From the NCBI GenBank assembly GCA_026393015.1, contig JAPLBA010000119.1, forward strand, positions 1-40,605: a stretch of DNA of 40,605 nt. The letters run 5' to 3'. Numbering within the stretch: position 1 is the first letter of the stretch; each line of letters begins with the position of its first letter. Positions 16,373 through 25,936 of the stretch are shown one piece after another. This DNA is from Actinomycetota bacterium. Its GTDB lineage: Bacteria > Actinomycetota > Actinomycetes > Nanopelagicales > Nanopelagicaceae. Position numbers and translations under genes: made by a program. The notes under the pieces were generated by a model. That model was not told the origin of the DNA and did not search any database. It was given only the letters and a program-made list of their open reading frames with translations.

Positions 16373-16513
16373 CTCTCTACCTCTCAAGCTCTGGACCCGC
16401 TCCAGTGGGGAGTGGGCTATCTCGGCGACGGTAGCGGGAGGCACTGACACCAGCCGCTCTTGCAAGCGGGTTGTGGAGGGCTTTGCCTGCTCACCTATCT
16501 GTGGATGAGATTA

Positions 16514-16532
16514 TCCGAACATTTGTTCGAAT
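16514..16532. promoter_or_regulatory. LexA (SOS) box upstream of recA
   Basis: The 14-bp core CGAACATTTGTTCG (16516-16529) is a perfect palindrome and equals the actinobacterial SOS consensus. TAATCT (16513-16508, minus strand) directly next to it could be the recA -10, so LexA binding would block the promoter. The transcript would have a leader of about 130 nt, in which CCGCT/AGCGG can pair (seen around 16460) and which contains a near-DnaA box TCATCCACA. Confidence 0.9.
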
Positions 16533-16570
16533 GCGACCCGACACGCCCGAAGAGGCGGTAAATCTCTTCC

Positions 16571-16768
16571 CTAGCGGAGGTGGGCAGGGACCCTCGGATC
16601 ATGGCGACAGAGCGCTCGCCAGACCTCCTTAGCATCCTCACCTTGGGCTAACGCCTGATCGATAGTGCGACCTTGCAATTCTGAGAGCACGACATCGGCG
16701 GCAAAAGAGCGTGACCATTGCGCCCCTAAATACTCATCCATCCGTCGCCAAAATTCAGTGAGTCGCAT
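16571..16768 (-). CDS. DUF3046 domain-containing protein
   Basis: A 65-residue cytoplasmic protein of unknown function, conserved next to recA in actinobacteria. Seen: MRLTEFWRRMDEYLG at the start, the QGRTIDQALAQGEDAKEVWRAL centre and the RHDPRVP ending, which together define the family. It lies between the TetR gene and recA on the same strand; its stop is about 40 bp before the recA SOS box. Confidence 0.92.
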   Translation of the reverse strand: MRLTEFWRRMDEYLGAQWSRSFAADVVLSELQGRTIDQALAQGEDAKEVWRALCRHDPRVPAHLR

Positions 16769-16798
16769 CAGAATTCTTTGTCATGTGAGCCTGGTTCA

Positions 16799-17350
16799 TC
16801 AAAAGAGGGTAGCTCCGCCGCGCGCACTCTTCGCGAGCGCGCTCGCGACTAACGCATCAACATCTGCTACCGGGATGATCACACCCGACACCAAGATTCT
16901 CATGAGGACGTCGCGTTGCATGGCGCTACTCACCCCATACTTTTCAAAGAGCCGGTCGCACTCTTCACGAAAAGTGATCCATAAAGGGTCAGAGGTAGCG
17001 GCCAGCATTCGTCCAAATACTGTGGGCTCTGATGTCGCAATGAATCGAAGGGCGTCATGAGTGGCGATGAAAGTGAGGAGCACGCTCATCGCGCCACGGA
17101 GATCTTCGGCTTTCTCAGCCGATGCGATTCCTCGTGAGACTTCCTGCGAAATCAAAGCGCGCAAGAGTTCTTGCTTCGACCGGAAATGGTTATAAAGAGT
17201 GGCCCGAGCAATCTTGCCCTCGTCGGCAATTTCAATCATTGAGGTGGCTTTCACGCCCTGTTTAGCAATGCATGTAAGTGCACCAGCGAAGAGGCCAGCG
17301 CGCGCACGCCCCATCGCATTACCTGCGCGAGTATGTTCCCCGGCGCTCAT
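16799..17350 (-). CDS. TetR-family transcriptional regulator
   Basis: A 183-residue regulator with an N-terminal helix-turn-helix (about residues 25-68, including MIEIADEGKIARATLYNHF and KQELLRALI) and an all-helical ligand domain with no recognised ligand. It follows clgR by nine bases, so it belongs to the cinA-clgR transcription unit. The target is unknown. Confidence 0.92.
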   Translation of the reverse strand: MSAGEHTRAGNAMGRARAGLFAGALTCIAKQGVKATSMIEIADEGKIARATLYNHFRSKQELLRALISQEVSRGIASAEKAEDLRGAMSVLLTFIATHDALRFIATSEPTVFGRMLAATSDPLWITFREECDRLFEKYGVSSAMQRDVLMRILVSGVIIPVADVDALVASALAKSARGGATLF

Positions 17351-17359
17351 GGCGTGGAA

Positions 17360-17641
17360 TTAAGCAGCAACAGAGGTGGACGCAGAGGCCACCGGAAGGA
17401 GCGAAACATTCGAGGGAACCCTGAGCGAGAGCGCTACTTCGGAGAGCAGTTCAGCGAGCTCAATCTCAAGGGCTTGGCAGATGGATGAGAGCAGTTCAGA
17501 AGAGGCTTCCTTCTGGCCGCGCTCTACTTCAGAGAGATAACCGAGTGAGACTCGCGCCTTGGCACTTACTTGGCGCAAGGTCTGAGATTGCGCGACCCGG
17601 CGACGGCGTAGCGCCGCTCCCATGTGATCTCGCAACAACAT
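17360..17641 (-). CDS. clgR: XRE-family regulator, probably ClgR
   Basis: A 93-residue protein with a helix-turn-helix (about residues 12-66: [23 protein letters not shown]). In Mycobacterium, Corynebacterium and Streptomyces the ClgR/PopR regulators of clp protease genes have this size and lie near pgsA, cinA and recA, as here. The protein ends SVAA; C-terminal Ala-Ala is used in ClgR for recognition by ClpP protease. GAGGAG five bases before ATG is a good ribosome site, and the gene follows cinA by two bases. Symbol inferred from sequence plus synteny. Confidence 0.8.
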   Translation of the reverse strand: MLLRDHMGAALRRRRVAQSQTLRQVSAKARVSLGYLSEVERGQKEASSELLSSICQALEIELAELLSEVALSLRVPSNVSLLPVASASTSVAA

Positions 17642-17643
17642 CT

Positions 17644-18930
17644 CTACTCCTCGGTGATAACGCCCGCTTTTGTCCCCATGGGGAGCCCGGCAAGGGATCT
17701 GCGAAATAAGTCTAGTGCGTGGGCGGCGCTCGCGCGGCGTACGCGCGCACGATCATCTGCCATTTGTCCGGAAAGCACCACTTTGAAAGCGCGCTCCCCA
17801 GCGGGCGAGCTCACCCCGACGTAGAGCGTGCCCGCCGGGTGGCCTTCGAAATCCCCTGGTCCAGCCACCCCCGTGGTCGCGAGCGCCCACGAGGCATCAA
17901 GGCGGAGACGGATTCCCCGAGCCATCGCTTTCGCAACCTGCGCGTTTACCGTTCCGAGGGTGTTCATCATCTCTTCTGGCACATCGGCAAGCTCATGCTT
18001 ACTTGCTGCCTGATATGTAACTGCGCCTCCCAGGTACACCTCGGAGGCGCCCGGGATATCCGTGAGCAATTGCGCAAGCCCACCTCCCGTGAGGGATTCA
18101 ACGGTAGCCAAAGTTTCATCTTGTTCGCGCATTAAATGAAGCACGGCCGATGCGAGCGTAGTACGCAGAGCCCTAGCTTCATCGATGGCATAGACCGAGT
18201 CACCAATCAGATCTGCTGCGAGCCTGGCACCTTCTTCTGCTTGCCGTGCACTTTGAGATGAGATCTTTACCTCGACATCGCCAAGAGATGCCAGATACGC
18301 CACCGAGACCCCGGGCGGCAAGTTACTTTCCCAATCACGCAAGCTCTCAGAGATGGCCGATTCACCTAGTAAGGCGACTCGCACAATAAATGTATGCTGA
18401 CGCACGCCTAAGAAGCGCTGACGCAATTCAGGTAACACTTCATTCACGAACATGTCTCGCATTTCATGCGGCACTCCAGGTAGTGCAAAGAGCGGCACAT
18501 TATCTAATTCCATAAAGATTCCTGGAGCGCTACCGCCGTTGTTCGTCAACGCACTTGCTCCGATCGGAATATCGGCCATTACAAGGGCTTGGCTCGGAAC
18601 TTGCATGTTGCGTGCGGCATAGCGAGCAGTGATTAATTCAACTAGTTCTTTGCGTTGTGCCACTTCCACGCGAGCTGCGCGCGCCACACCCAACCGAGTG
18701 AGATCATCACTTGTAGGCCCGAGTCCCCCAGTAACAATGACCGCGTCGGCGCGGGCAATTGCGGAGAGAATGGCATCACTAATCGCAGAGAGTTCGTCCT
18801 GAACCGAAATTGAAATAACCAAGGCATGGCCTTCAAGTGCGAGCTGATCTCCTAGCCATGCGGTGGATGTATCAACGACAGCACCATTGAGCAACTCATC
18901 GCCCACCGTAACAAGCGCTATGCGATTCAT
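17644..18930 (-). CDS. cinA: CinA family protein (competence/damage-inducible; NMN deamidase domain)
   Basis: A full-length 428-residue CinA. The N-terminal molybdopterin-binding-like domain has GDELLNG and [11 protein letters not shown]; the C-terminal PncC-like domain (about 270-428) has [19 protein letters not shown] and TTGVAGP. The usual ESCTGG motif has Leu in place of Cys, which is not a catalytic residue as far as I know. Proteins of this type recycle nicotinamide mononucleotide. It overlaps pgsA by four bases (ATGA). Confidence 0.93.
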   Translation of the reverse strand: MNRIALVTVGDELLNGAVVDTSTAWLGDQLALEGHALVISISVQDELSAISDAILSAIARADAVIVTGGLGPTSDDLTRLGVARAARVEVAQRKELVELITARYAARNMQVPSQALVMADIPIGASALTNNGGSAPGIFMELDNVPLFALPGVPHEMRDMFVNEVLPELRQRFLGVRQHTFIVRVALLGESAISESLRDWESNLPPGVSVAYLASLGDVEVKISSQSARQAEEGARLAADLIGDSVYAIDEARALRTTLASAVLHLMREQDETLATVESLTGGGLAQLLTDIPGASEVYLGGAVTYQAASKHELADVPEEMMNTLGTVNAQVAKAMARGIRLRLDASWALATTGVAGPGDFEGHPAGTLYVGVSSPAGERAFKVVLSGQMADDRARVRRASAAHALDLFRRSLAGLPMGTKAGVITEE

Positions 18931-19490
18931 GATGCGCGCAGTCGCGCAATTTCCTTGAGATATTGGAAACCAGTTACCAGAGTCAAAATTATCGCGATAC
19001 CCATTAAAAGTGCGTTAAGTGGATCAAACCAATGTGGCATGGGGAAAATATAGAAACCGATAGCAAATCCTTGCGTAAGGGTTTTTGCCTTGCCACCACG
19101 ACTTGCTGGGATAACTTTCTTGGAGATCACCGTAAAACGGAGCAACGTAATTCCGATTTCGCGGACCATGATGACGATCGTGACCCACCACCACACATCA
19201 CCAAGAATCGAGAGGCCGATAAGTCCTGCGCCGATGAGCGCTTTATCTGCGATCGGGTCAAGGAGCGCACCTAAATCGGTTCCAATGCCACGCTTGCGGG
19301 CCAGCTCTCCATCCAAGCGATCAGTAAAGGCGGCAATTGCGAAAATGAACCAGGCGAGGGCGCGCCACCACGAATTCATGCCATCATGAGCGAAAAGCGC
19401 CCAGAGCATTACCGGAACCAAGAGAATGCGAATGAAGGTGAGCCAATTAGCAATATTGACGATACCGACCTTGGGGGTTTGCTCACTCAT
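18927..19490 (-). CDS. pgsA: CDP-alcohol phosphatidyltransferase (phosphatidylglycerophosphate synthase)
   Basis: An integral membrane enzyme transferring a phosphatidyl group from CDP-diacylglycerol to an alcohol, most likely glycerol-3-phosphate. The 187-residue protein has the signature D-x2-DG-x2-AR-x8-G-x3-D-x3-D (DRLDGELARKRG then DLGALLDPIADK) and several membrane helices. It sits nine bases after rimO and overlaps cinA. A phosphatidylinositol-type synthase is a less likely alternative, since the linkage to cinA is typical of PgsA. Confidence 0.93.
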   Translation of the reverse strand: MSEQTPKVGIVNIANWLTFIRILLVPVMLWALFAHDGMNSWWRALAWFIFAIAAFTDRLDGELARKRGIGTDLGALLDPIADKALIGAGLIGLSILGDVWWWVTIVIMVREIGITLLRFTVISKKVIPASRGGKAKTLTQGFAIGFYIFPMPHWFDPLNALLMGIAIILTLVTGFQYLKEIARLRAS

Positions 19491-19499
19491 CGATACTCG

Positions 19500-20921
19500 C
19501 TACCCCAGTGGTTCTGCACGTACATCTGCACCCTCAGAAGCATAGATTCGTCCCTGCAAAATATCTCCCACCCGCGCCCGAGGAAAACCCACCAAAGTAG
19601 TACTTCCATCTACCTCGGGACCTTGATGAAGTGCACGACCCTCACACTCATGGTCATGGACGCTTTCAACCAGAACGCTCACCTCTTCGCCCACCCGCTC
19701 CTCAGCTCGCTGGGCCATCAACTCTTCAACAAGAGCGCTCGTTCGTTCCAGGCGGTATCTGATCTCGTCTTCGTCCAATTTTCCAGGCAGATCAACAGCA
19801 GAGGTGCCTTCCTCATCGCTATATCCAAAAACACCTACGGCATCTAGCCTGGCTGCCTCTAAGAATTGGAGCAGAGTCTCAAAGTCATCTTCGCTCTCGC
19901 CTGGAAATCCAACAATGAAATTGGAACGCACTCCGGCAAGTGGAGCACGCTCTCTAATTTGCGAAAGGAGCGAGAGGAACTTTTCGCTATCTCCAAAACG
20001 CTTCATATTGCGAAGCACTTCGCCACTCGCGTGCTGGAAGGAGAGATCAAAATACGGAGCAATGCCAGTAGTACTCGCCATGACATCTAACAATGTTGGG
20101 CGCACTTCGGCTGGTTGCAAATAAGCAACACGAATCCGATCAACACCATCGACGAGTGCTAACGCAGGTAACAGCGATTCAAGTAAACGAATATCGCCAA
20201 GATCTTTACCGTAGGAAGTTGAGTTCTCGCTCACCAGAACTAATTCCTTGACACCTTGACCTGCAAGCCATCGAGCCTCATCAATAATGTCAGTCGGCCT
20301 GCGAGAGATGAACGAGCCACGAAAGGCTGGAATCGCGCAGAAGGAACATCTTCGGTCACACCCCGAAGCAATCTTGATTGATGCGACAGGTTCGTTGCCA
20401 AGTCGGCGGCGGAGCATTCGCCTCGCTGGGGCGCTACCTGCAACGGTCAGATCTTCAACGCGCTCGCCGTGCCCCGGGATCTTGATGAGCGCATCTGATC
20501 TTTCACTCGGCGCGATGGGGAGCAAGTTGCGCCTGTCTCGAGGCGTATGGGTCTCGATAATCCCACCTTCGAGGATGTGTGAAAGTCGCGCTGAGATATC
20601 TTCATAGTCATCAAACCCAAGAACTGCATCTGCCTCGGGCAGTGATTGCGCAAGCTCCTTGCCATACCGTTCGGCCAGACACCCCACGGCCACCACTCGT
20701 CGAGTGCGCTTACCGCCTTTATGCGAGGCAGCTTCCAAAATGGCATCGATGGAGTCCTTCTTTGCACTCTCCACGAAGCCACATGTATTCACAACTGCAA
20801 TATCAGCTTCAGCGGCATCATCAACTAACAACCAGCCATCGCCTTCTAGGCGGGCGGCTAACTCCTCAGAATCAACTTCATTCCGGGCGCACCCCATGGT
20901 GACCAGTGCGACCTTTTTCAT
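19500..20921 (-). CDS. rimO: Ribosomal protein S12 methylthiotransferase RimO
   Basis: A radical-SAM enzyme that methylthiolates the conserved Asp of ribosomal protein S12. The 473-residue protein has N-terminal cluster cysteines ([37 protein letters not shown]), the CDRRCSFC radical-SAM motif and a C-terminal TRAM domain. The [10 protein letters not shown] segment separates it from MiaB, also in this window. TAGGCT lies six bases before ATG, so a leaderless transcript is likely, leading into pgsA-cinA-clgR-tetR. Confidence 0.96.
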   Translation of the reverse strand: MKKVALVTMGCARNEVDSEELAARLEGDGWLLVDDAAEADIAVVNTCGFVESAKKDSIDAILEAASHKGGKRTRRVVAVGCLAERYGKELAQSLPEADAVLGFDDYEDISARLSHILEGGIIETHTPRDRRNLLPIAPSERSDALIKIPGHGERVEDLTVAGSAPARRMLRRRLGNEPVASIKIASGCDRRCSFCAIPAFRGSFISRRPTDIIDEARWLAGQGVKELVLVSENSTSYGKDLGDIRLLESLLPALALVDGVDRIRVAYLQPAEVRPTLLDVMASTTGIAPYFDLSFQHASGEVLRNMKRFGDSEKFLSLLSQIRERAPLAGVRSNFIVGFPGESEDDFETLLQFLEAARLDAVGVFGYSDEEGTSAVDLPGKLDEDEIRYRLERTSALVEELMAQRAEERVGEEVSVLVESVHDHECEGRALHQGPEVDGSTTLVGFPRARVGDILQGRIYASEGADVRAEPLG

Positions 20922-20927
20922 GAGTCC

Positions 20928-20933
20928 AGCCTA
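20928..20933 (-). promoter_or_regulatory. -10 element for leaderless rimO
   Basis: TAGGCT (20933-20928) is followed by GGACTC and the ATG at 20921. No -35 consensus is apparent. Confidence 0.45.
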
Positions 20934-20979
20934 GTTGGTGGACCCGTGAACTCTGGTCACTCAGGCATTTTCGGCGGAA

Positions 20980-21717
20980 TCAGCCTTGCGTGGGGTCTCC
21001 AGTGCCAAAATCAAAGTGCAGTACTTCACGGCTCCCACCAGGAGTGCCGAGTTTCTTGCCATTTACCGAAAGTGTGACCGCTCCGGCATTACCGATGACG
21101 ACACGGAGGTGCTGCGGATCATGAAATTCCTTAGTGGCTCCCTTTTGAAGAATACCAGCGAAGAGCTGTGCCCCAGAATCACTCGTAATAGCGATCCATG
21201 ATGATTCAGAAACTGCAGCGATGATGACGGTGACATCATCGGTCAATAGCGCCGTAGCTTCACTCGCACTAGGAGTGTTGGAAGCCATAGATGGATCATT
21301 TTGCAGAATATCCGTGGTTACTGCCGAAGCAAGTGGAGGATCAAGTGGATTCTTTTCCCCCACAAAGAGTGAGAATCCGATTACCCCCGCAATTACCACC
21401 GCTGCAGCTGCCATGATTGGTGCCCACGGGAGTGTGCGCTTCTCAGGCCGCAACATCGATGCCATTTGGTTGAGTGCGCTCGCCGCAGGTTTTACTTGGA
21501 GACCGAATGCAACCATGAGCTCGTTGACATCCATACCCAATGCGGTGGCTATCGAACGTACGTGGCCGCGCGCATAAACCTCACCACCACAAGGATCAAA
21601 ATTATCTGATTCGATGGCCACCAAGACTGAGTTACGCAAACGCACTTTGGCGGCGACCTCGGCAACGCTCAAGCCCGCGGCGATACGCGCCTGCGCGATT
21701 TGAGTGCCAACGGTCAT
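20980..21717 (-). CDS. RodZ-like protein (HTH_25, one membrane helix, DUF4115)
   Basis: A 245-residue protein with an N-terminal RodZ-type helix-turn-helix (about residues 5-70: AGLSVAEVAAKVRLRNSVLVAIE and YARGHVRSIATALG), one membrane segment (about 108-125) and an extracytoplasmic DUF4115 domain (about 165-240). RodZ links the cell-shape machinery to the membrane in rods; in actinobacteria the homologue next to rimO/ftsK is less studied. AGGAGG precedes ATG and lies in a small hairpin. Confidence 0.9.
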   Translation of the reverse strand: MTVGTQIAQARIAAGLSVAEVAAKVRLRNSVLVAIESDNFDPCGGEVYARGHVRSIATALGMDVNELMVAFGLQVKPAASALNQMASMLRPEKRTLPWAPIMAAAAVVIAGVIGFSLFVGEKNPLDPPLASAVTTDILQNDPSMASNTPSASEATALLTDDVTVIIAAVSESSWIAITSDSGAQLFAGILQKGATKEFHDPQHLRVVIGNAGAVTLSVNGKKLGTPGGSREVLHFDFGTGDPTQG

Positions 21718-21721
21718 AAAT

Positions 21722-21744
21722 CCTCCTCGAGGTGGGGATACCCC
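21722..21744 (-). promoter_or_regulatory. Two tandem hairpins at the rodZ-like ribosome site
   Basis: The minus strand reads GGGG-TAT-CCCC (21744-21734) and then CCTC-GAG-GAGG (21732-21722). The second stem covers part of the AGGAGG Shine-Dalgarno. The remainder of the 126-bp gap to ftsK shows only weak -10-like hexamers. Confidence 0.4.
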
Positions 21745-21843
21745 TACGAAACTATGCCTCTAAGAGTACGCAACCCTGCGGTGATTGACTAACCCGTAAA
21801 CGAATTTAACGAGAACTCACGCCTCACCCCGTGTGAAATTCAA

Positions 21844-24201
21844 TCAAAGACTTGCAAGCACCCCTGGGAGATCGTCCGCCTTTATCAGGACATCGCGCGC
21901 CTTAGAACCTTCAGAAGGGCCGACGATTCCGCGGCTTTCCATGAGATCCATCAACCTGCCTGCCTTAGCGAAGCCCACTCGTAACTTCCTTTGCAGCATC
22001 GAGGTGGAACCAAATTGTGTGGAGACCACCAGTTCGATTGCTTGCATGAGCAGATCAAGATCATCACCAATGTCATCTTCGACTTCTTTGCGCTGAAAAC
22101 CGACGTTGAAAACATCCTCGCGGTAGATGGGTTCGTGTTGCGCCTTGACATGCTTTACAACAGCTTCAATCTCGCGCTCCGAGACATACGCTCCTTGAAT
22201 GCGCATCGCTTTACTAGCTCCCATAGGCAAGAAGAGACCATCGCCTTGCCCAACAAGTTTCTCTGCACCAGGTTGATCGAGAATCACTCGCGAGTCGGCA
22301 AGCGACGAAGTTGCAAAGGAGAGTCGTGAAGGCACGTTGGCTTTGATAAGACCAGTGACCACGTCGACGCTAGGTCGCTGCGTAGCAAGGACTAAGTGGA
22401 TACCCGCCGCACGGGCTAACTGTGTGATTCGCACAATTGATTCTTCAACATCTCGCGGTGCCACCATCATGAGATCTGCCAGCTCGTCGACAATCACAAG
22501 CAGGTAGGGGTAAGGACGAAGCTTGCGATCTGACCCAAGTGGCGGTGTGAGTTTTCCACTACGTACCGCTTTGTTAAAATCATCAATATGGCGGAAACCA
22601 AAATTGGAAAGATCGTCGTACCGTGCGTCCATTTCGCGCACTACCCATTGCAGCGCTTCAGCAGCTTTCTTGGGGTTGGTCAAAATGGGGGTAATCAAGT
22701 GCGGAATGCCTTGATAGGCGTTGAGCTCCACACGTTTGGGATCAATCAAGATCATCCGCACATCGTTTGGAGTGGCGCGCATCATCACTGATGTGACGAG
22801 CGCATTTATCCAACTTGATTTACCTGCTCCAGTTGCACCTGCGACCAAGAGGTGGGGCATCTTGGTGAGGTTGGCACAGACAAAGCCGCCTTCAACGTCT
22901 TTTCCAAGCGAAACCACCATGGGATGGTGATCGTTTCCAGCAACCGTCGACCGGAGCACGTCACCGAGTAACACGGTCTCTCGATCCGTATTAGGAATCT
23001 CAATTCCCACAGCAGACTTACCTGGGATCGGACTCAAGATGCGAACGTCGCTACTAGCGACCGCATAAGAAATATTCTTCGAAAGCGCTGTAATGCGTTC
23101 GACTTTGACTGCGGCACCTAGTTCAACTTCATATCGAGTCACTGTGGGGCCACGCAAAAAGCCAGTGACTTTTGCATCGATTTGAAACTCTTCAAATACT
23201 TGTGTGAGTGATTCCACGATCTTGTCGTTGGCCGCACTTTTCGCTTTGCTGGGCGCACCCGCTTTCAAAATATCTAATGGGGGTAATACATACTCGGCGC
23301 CTTCAGTAAATTCCATTTGAGTTGGCACGCTTGCTGACTTGGTGCCTTCAAAAGATGCGACTTGCTCCGGTGGTGCTACTCGAACCGGCTCAGCAAGTGC
23401 CTCTAATACTTGTTCAGCTAATTCATCCTGGGCCAACTCTTCTTCAAACTCTTCTTCAATGTTTTCTTGAATCTCTTCTGCTTGGCGAAGAATGGGAGAT
23501 TCAAAAGGTTCACTTTCAGAGATTTCAAACTCTTCCTGGAGTTCACGTGCTTCGCGTCGGTGGGCCAAACGCGTAGAGAGTGGGGAAATAAGAGAACGGA
23601 ACTTCTCGGGTACTGCATGCAACGGGGTTGCTGTGACAATCAAGAGCCCAAAGATAACGACAAGTAGTAGGACCGGGAAGGCTAGATACTTCGTCACTAA
23701 GGCGGAGAGCGGCGCGGCGATGAGATAACCGACCCAGCCACCCGAATTGCGGGCGCCAGAAAGTCCAGGATCATCTGTGATTACATGGACGAGTCCAGCC
23801 ACTCCAAAAGTCAAAATAAATACACCGATAGCAATACGACCGGTGGCCGCACCTTCTTGCGGTTTACGCAGAATTCGGATCGCCAACAGGATGAGTGCCA
23901 GCGGTATCAAGATGGCCAGGCGCCCCACGAGGTTATGGGCCGCACCATCCATGAAAGCACCGAAGAAATTTGGCACATGCCACCAGACCCCCGCAGCCAC
24001 CAAGATCGCCAACACGATGAGCCCTAATCCGAGGCCATCTCGACGATGACTGGGATCCAAGTCGCGCGCCTCCCGGCTGAGGAATCGGACGCCACCGCCC
24101 AACCCGCGAGCAATAGCGCGCCAGATACGCACAAGCACGCCAAAAAACCCTCGACCTTTTCCAAGTTCGGGGCGCGCGGGTTTCTTGGCTTTAGTTGCCA
24201 C
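21844..24201 (-). CDS. ftsK: DNA translocase FtsK
   Basis: FtsK pumps chromosome ends at the division septum. The product (785 residues from GTG 24201) has four hydrophobic segments near the N-terminus, an acidic linker, Walker A GATGAGKSS, the Walker B region LVIVDELADLMM and the C-terminal DNA-reading gamma domain (LLQRKLRVGFAKAGRLMDLME). An in-frame TTG at 24261 lies inside rnj and lacks support; GTG 24201 has TACTGT six bases upstream, the leaderless pattern. The linker is shorter than in E. coli, as usual in actinobacteria. Confidence 0.96.
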   Translation of the reverse strand: MATKAKKPARPELGKGRGFFGVLVRIWRAIARGLGGGVRFLSREARDLDPSHRRDGLGLGLIVLAILVAAGVWWHVPNFFGAFMDGAAHNLVGRLAILIPLALILLAIRILRKPQEGAATGRIAIGVFILTFGVAGLVHVITDDPGLSGARNSGGWVGYLIAAPLSALVTKYLAFPVLLLVVIFGLLIVTATPLHAVPEKFRSLISPLSTRLAHRREARELQEEFEISESEPFESPILRQAEEIQENIEEEFEEELAQDELAEQVLEALAEPVRVAPPEQVASFEGTKSASVPTQMEFTEGAEYVLPPLDILKAGAPSKAKSAANDKIVESLTQVFEEFQIDAKVTGFLRGPTVTRYEVELGAAVKVERITALSKNISYAVASSDVRILSPIPGKSAVGIEIPNTDRETVLLGDVLRSTVAGNDHHPMVVSLGKDVEGGFVCANLTKMPHLLVAGATGAGKSSWINALVTSVMMRATPNDVRMILIDPKRVELNAYQGIPHLITPILTNPKKAAEALQWVVREMDARYDDLSNFGFRHIDDFNKAVRSGKLTPPLGSDRKLRPYPYLLVIVDELADLMMVAPRDVEESIVRITQLARAAGIHLVLATQRPSVDVVTGLIKANVPSRLSFATSSLADSRVILDQPGAEKLVGQGDGLFLPMGASKAMRIQGAYVSEREIEAVVKHVKAQHEPIYREDVFNVGFQRKEVEDDIGDDLDLLMQAIELVVSTQFGSTSMLQRKLRVGFAKAGRLMDLMESRGIVGPSEGSKARDVLIKADDLPGVLASL

Positions 24202-24207
24202 GGAAAT

Positions 24208-24213
24208 ACAGTA
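24208..24213 (-). promoter_or_regulatory. -10 element for leaderless ftsK
   Basis: TACTGT (24213-24208) is followed by ATTTCC and GTG at 24201. The same hexamer and spacing precede thyX. Confidence 0.45.
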
Positions 24214-24250
24214 CGAGAATGGGGCGAATCGGACGGGCAGGCGCGCCGGG

Positions 24251-25936
24251 CTAGACCTCAACCACGATCGGCAAGATCATCGGACGTCGTCGATGAGTGG
24301 TATTGACCCATTGGCCCACAGTCCGGCGCACAATCTGTGCCAATTGATGCGAACCACCCACACCATCACTGGCTGCATTGCGAAGCGCTTCCACAATCTT
24401 GATCTTGACCTCATCAAATACATCTTCAGTTTCGGCAAAGCCACGCGCATGAATATCTGGACCAGAGACGATCTTCCCAGTGGTGGAATCCACTGCCACC
24501 ACAATGGAGATGAAACCCTCTTCGCCAAGTACGCGTCGGTCCTTAAGCGATGCTTCAGTGATGTCACCGACGCTCTGCCCATCAACATAGACATACCCGA
24601 CCGTAATTACCCCAGCAATATTGACTCGGCCGTCTCGGAGATCGACCACTACCCCGTCATCGACGGTGACGATATTCTCATCTGCAATGCCAGTAAGTCG
24701 GGCGAGATCCGCATTGGCTCGCAAGTGGCGCCACTCACCGTGGATCGGCATTACATTCTTTGGCTTTACTAAGTTGTAGCAGTAAAGCAATTCGCCAGCG
24801 CTTGCGTGGCCAGATACGTGCACCATCGCGTTGCTCTTATGAACTACCTTTGCGCCAAATCTCATCAAGCCGTTAATGACTCGATAAACAGAATTCTCAT
24901 TCCCAGGGATGAGCGAAGAAGCCAGAATGACCGTGTCACCCTCCCCTACGCGAATTTGGTGATCTCCACTCGCCATTCGCGAAAGCGCCGCCATTGGCTC
25001 ACCTTGTGAACCCGTACAGATGAGTACCAACTCGTTATCCTTGAAATTCTCCATCTGCTTGGCGTCAATAAGAACGCCATCTGGGATAGTCAGATATCCC
25101 AGCTCATGAGCCACCCGCATATTGCGAACCATCGAACGACCGACCAGCGCAACCTTTCTAGAGTGCGCGGCGGCAGTATCGATGACTTGCTGCACGCGGT
25201 GCACGTGAGAGGCAAATGATGCAACGACGACTCGACGCTCGGTCTTAGAAAAAACTCGATCGAGCACTGGCAAAATCTCGCGCTCGCTCGTGGTGAATCC
25301 GGGCACTTCGGCATTGGTGGAGTCAACCATGAAGAGGTCGACGCCTTGGCTGCCAAGTCGAGCGAAAGTGGCGAGGTCAGTGAGGCGACCGTCGAGTGGA
25401 AGTTGATCCATTTTGAAATCACCGGTGTGCAGAATTCGACCGGCGGAAGTGGTGATTGCGACCGCGAGGGCATCAGGAATGGAGTGATTCACCGCAATGA
25501 ATTCAAGATTAAATGGTCCGAATTGTTCGACCTGCCCCTCTTTTACTTCAAGGGATCGAGGGCGAATGCGATGTTCCTTTAGCTTCTCTTCAAGGAATGC
25601 AAGGGTGAGCCGAGATCCCACCAATGGAATCTCCCCCGCTTCGCGCAAGATGAAAGGAACCGCGCCGATGTGGTCTTCGTGTGCATGTGTGAGGACGATC
25701 GCTAAGACATCGCCCCATCGTTCGCGCAGATACGAATAATCAGGCAAGATCAAATCCACGCCAGGTTGATTCTCCTCCGGGAAGAGCACGCCTGCATCCA
25801 CGATAAGAATTTTTCCTTCATGTTCAAAGACCGTCATGTTGCGACCGACATCGCCCAGACCGCCGAGGGCAACAATGCGAGTCGTGCCCTTTTCTAGAGC
25901 TGCTGGTTCAGAGAGTTCTGGATGCGAATGGCTCAT
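24251..25936 (-). CDS. rnj: Ribonuclease J
   Basis: A metallo-beta-lactamase/beta-CASP ribonuclease with 5'-exo- and endonuclease activity in mRNA decay and rRNA maturation. The 561-residue protein has the zinc-binding HAHEDHIGAVPF motif, HTGDFKMD, the beta-CASP segment VSGHASAGE and MPIHGEWRHL. Its ATG overlaps the dapA stop (ATGA), so it is coupled to dapA, a linkage conserved in actinobacteria. Confidence 0.97.
   Translation of the reverse strand: MSHSHPELSEPAALEKGTTRIVALGGLGDVGRNMTVFEHEGKILIVDAGVLFPEENQPGVDLILPDYSYLRERWGDVLAIVLTHAHEDHIGAVPFILREAGEIPLVGSRLTLAFLEEKLKEHRIRPRSLEVKEGQVEQFGPFNLEFIAVNHSIPDALAVAITTSAGRILHTGDFKMDQLPLDGRLTDLATFARLGSQGVDLFMVDSTNAEVPGFTTSEREILPVLDRVFSKTERRVVVASFASHVHRVQQVIDTAAAHSRKVALVGRSMVRNMRVAHELGYLTIPDGVLIDAKQMENFKDNELVLICTGSQGEPMAALSRMASGDHQIRVGEGDTVILASSLIPGNENSVYRVINGLMRFGAKVVHKSNAMVHVSGHASAGELLYCYNLVKPKNVMPIHGEWRHLRANADLARLTGIADENIVTVDDGVVVDLRDGRVNIAGVITVGYVYVDGQSVGDITEASLKDRRVLGEEGFISIVVAVDSTTGKIVSGPDIHARGFAETEDVFDEVKIKIVEALRNAASDGVGGSHQLAQIVRRTVGQWVNTTHRRRPMILPIVVEV

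Noticed and set aside
15278-16465. Longer RecA from the upstream TTG at 16465
   Set aside because: The 31 added residues have no counterpart in RecA; ATG 16372 gives the normal N-terminus with a plausible ribosome site.
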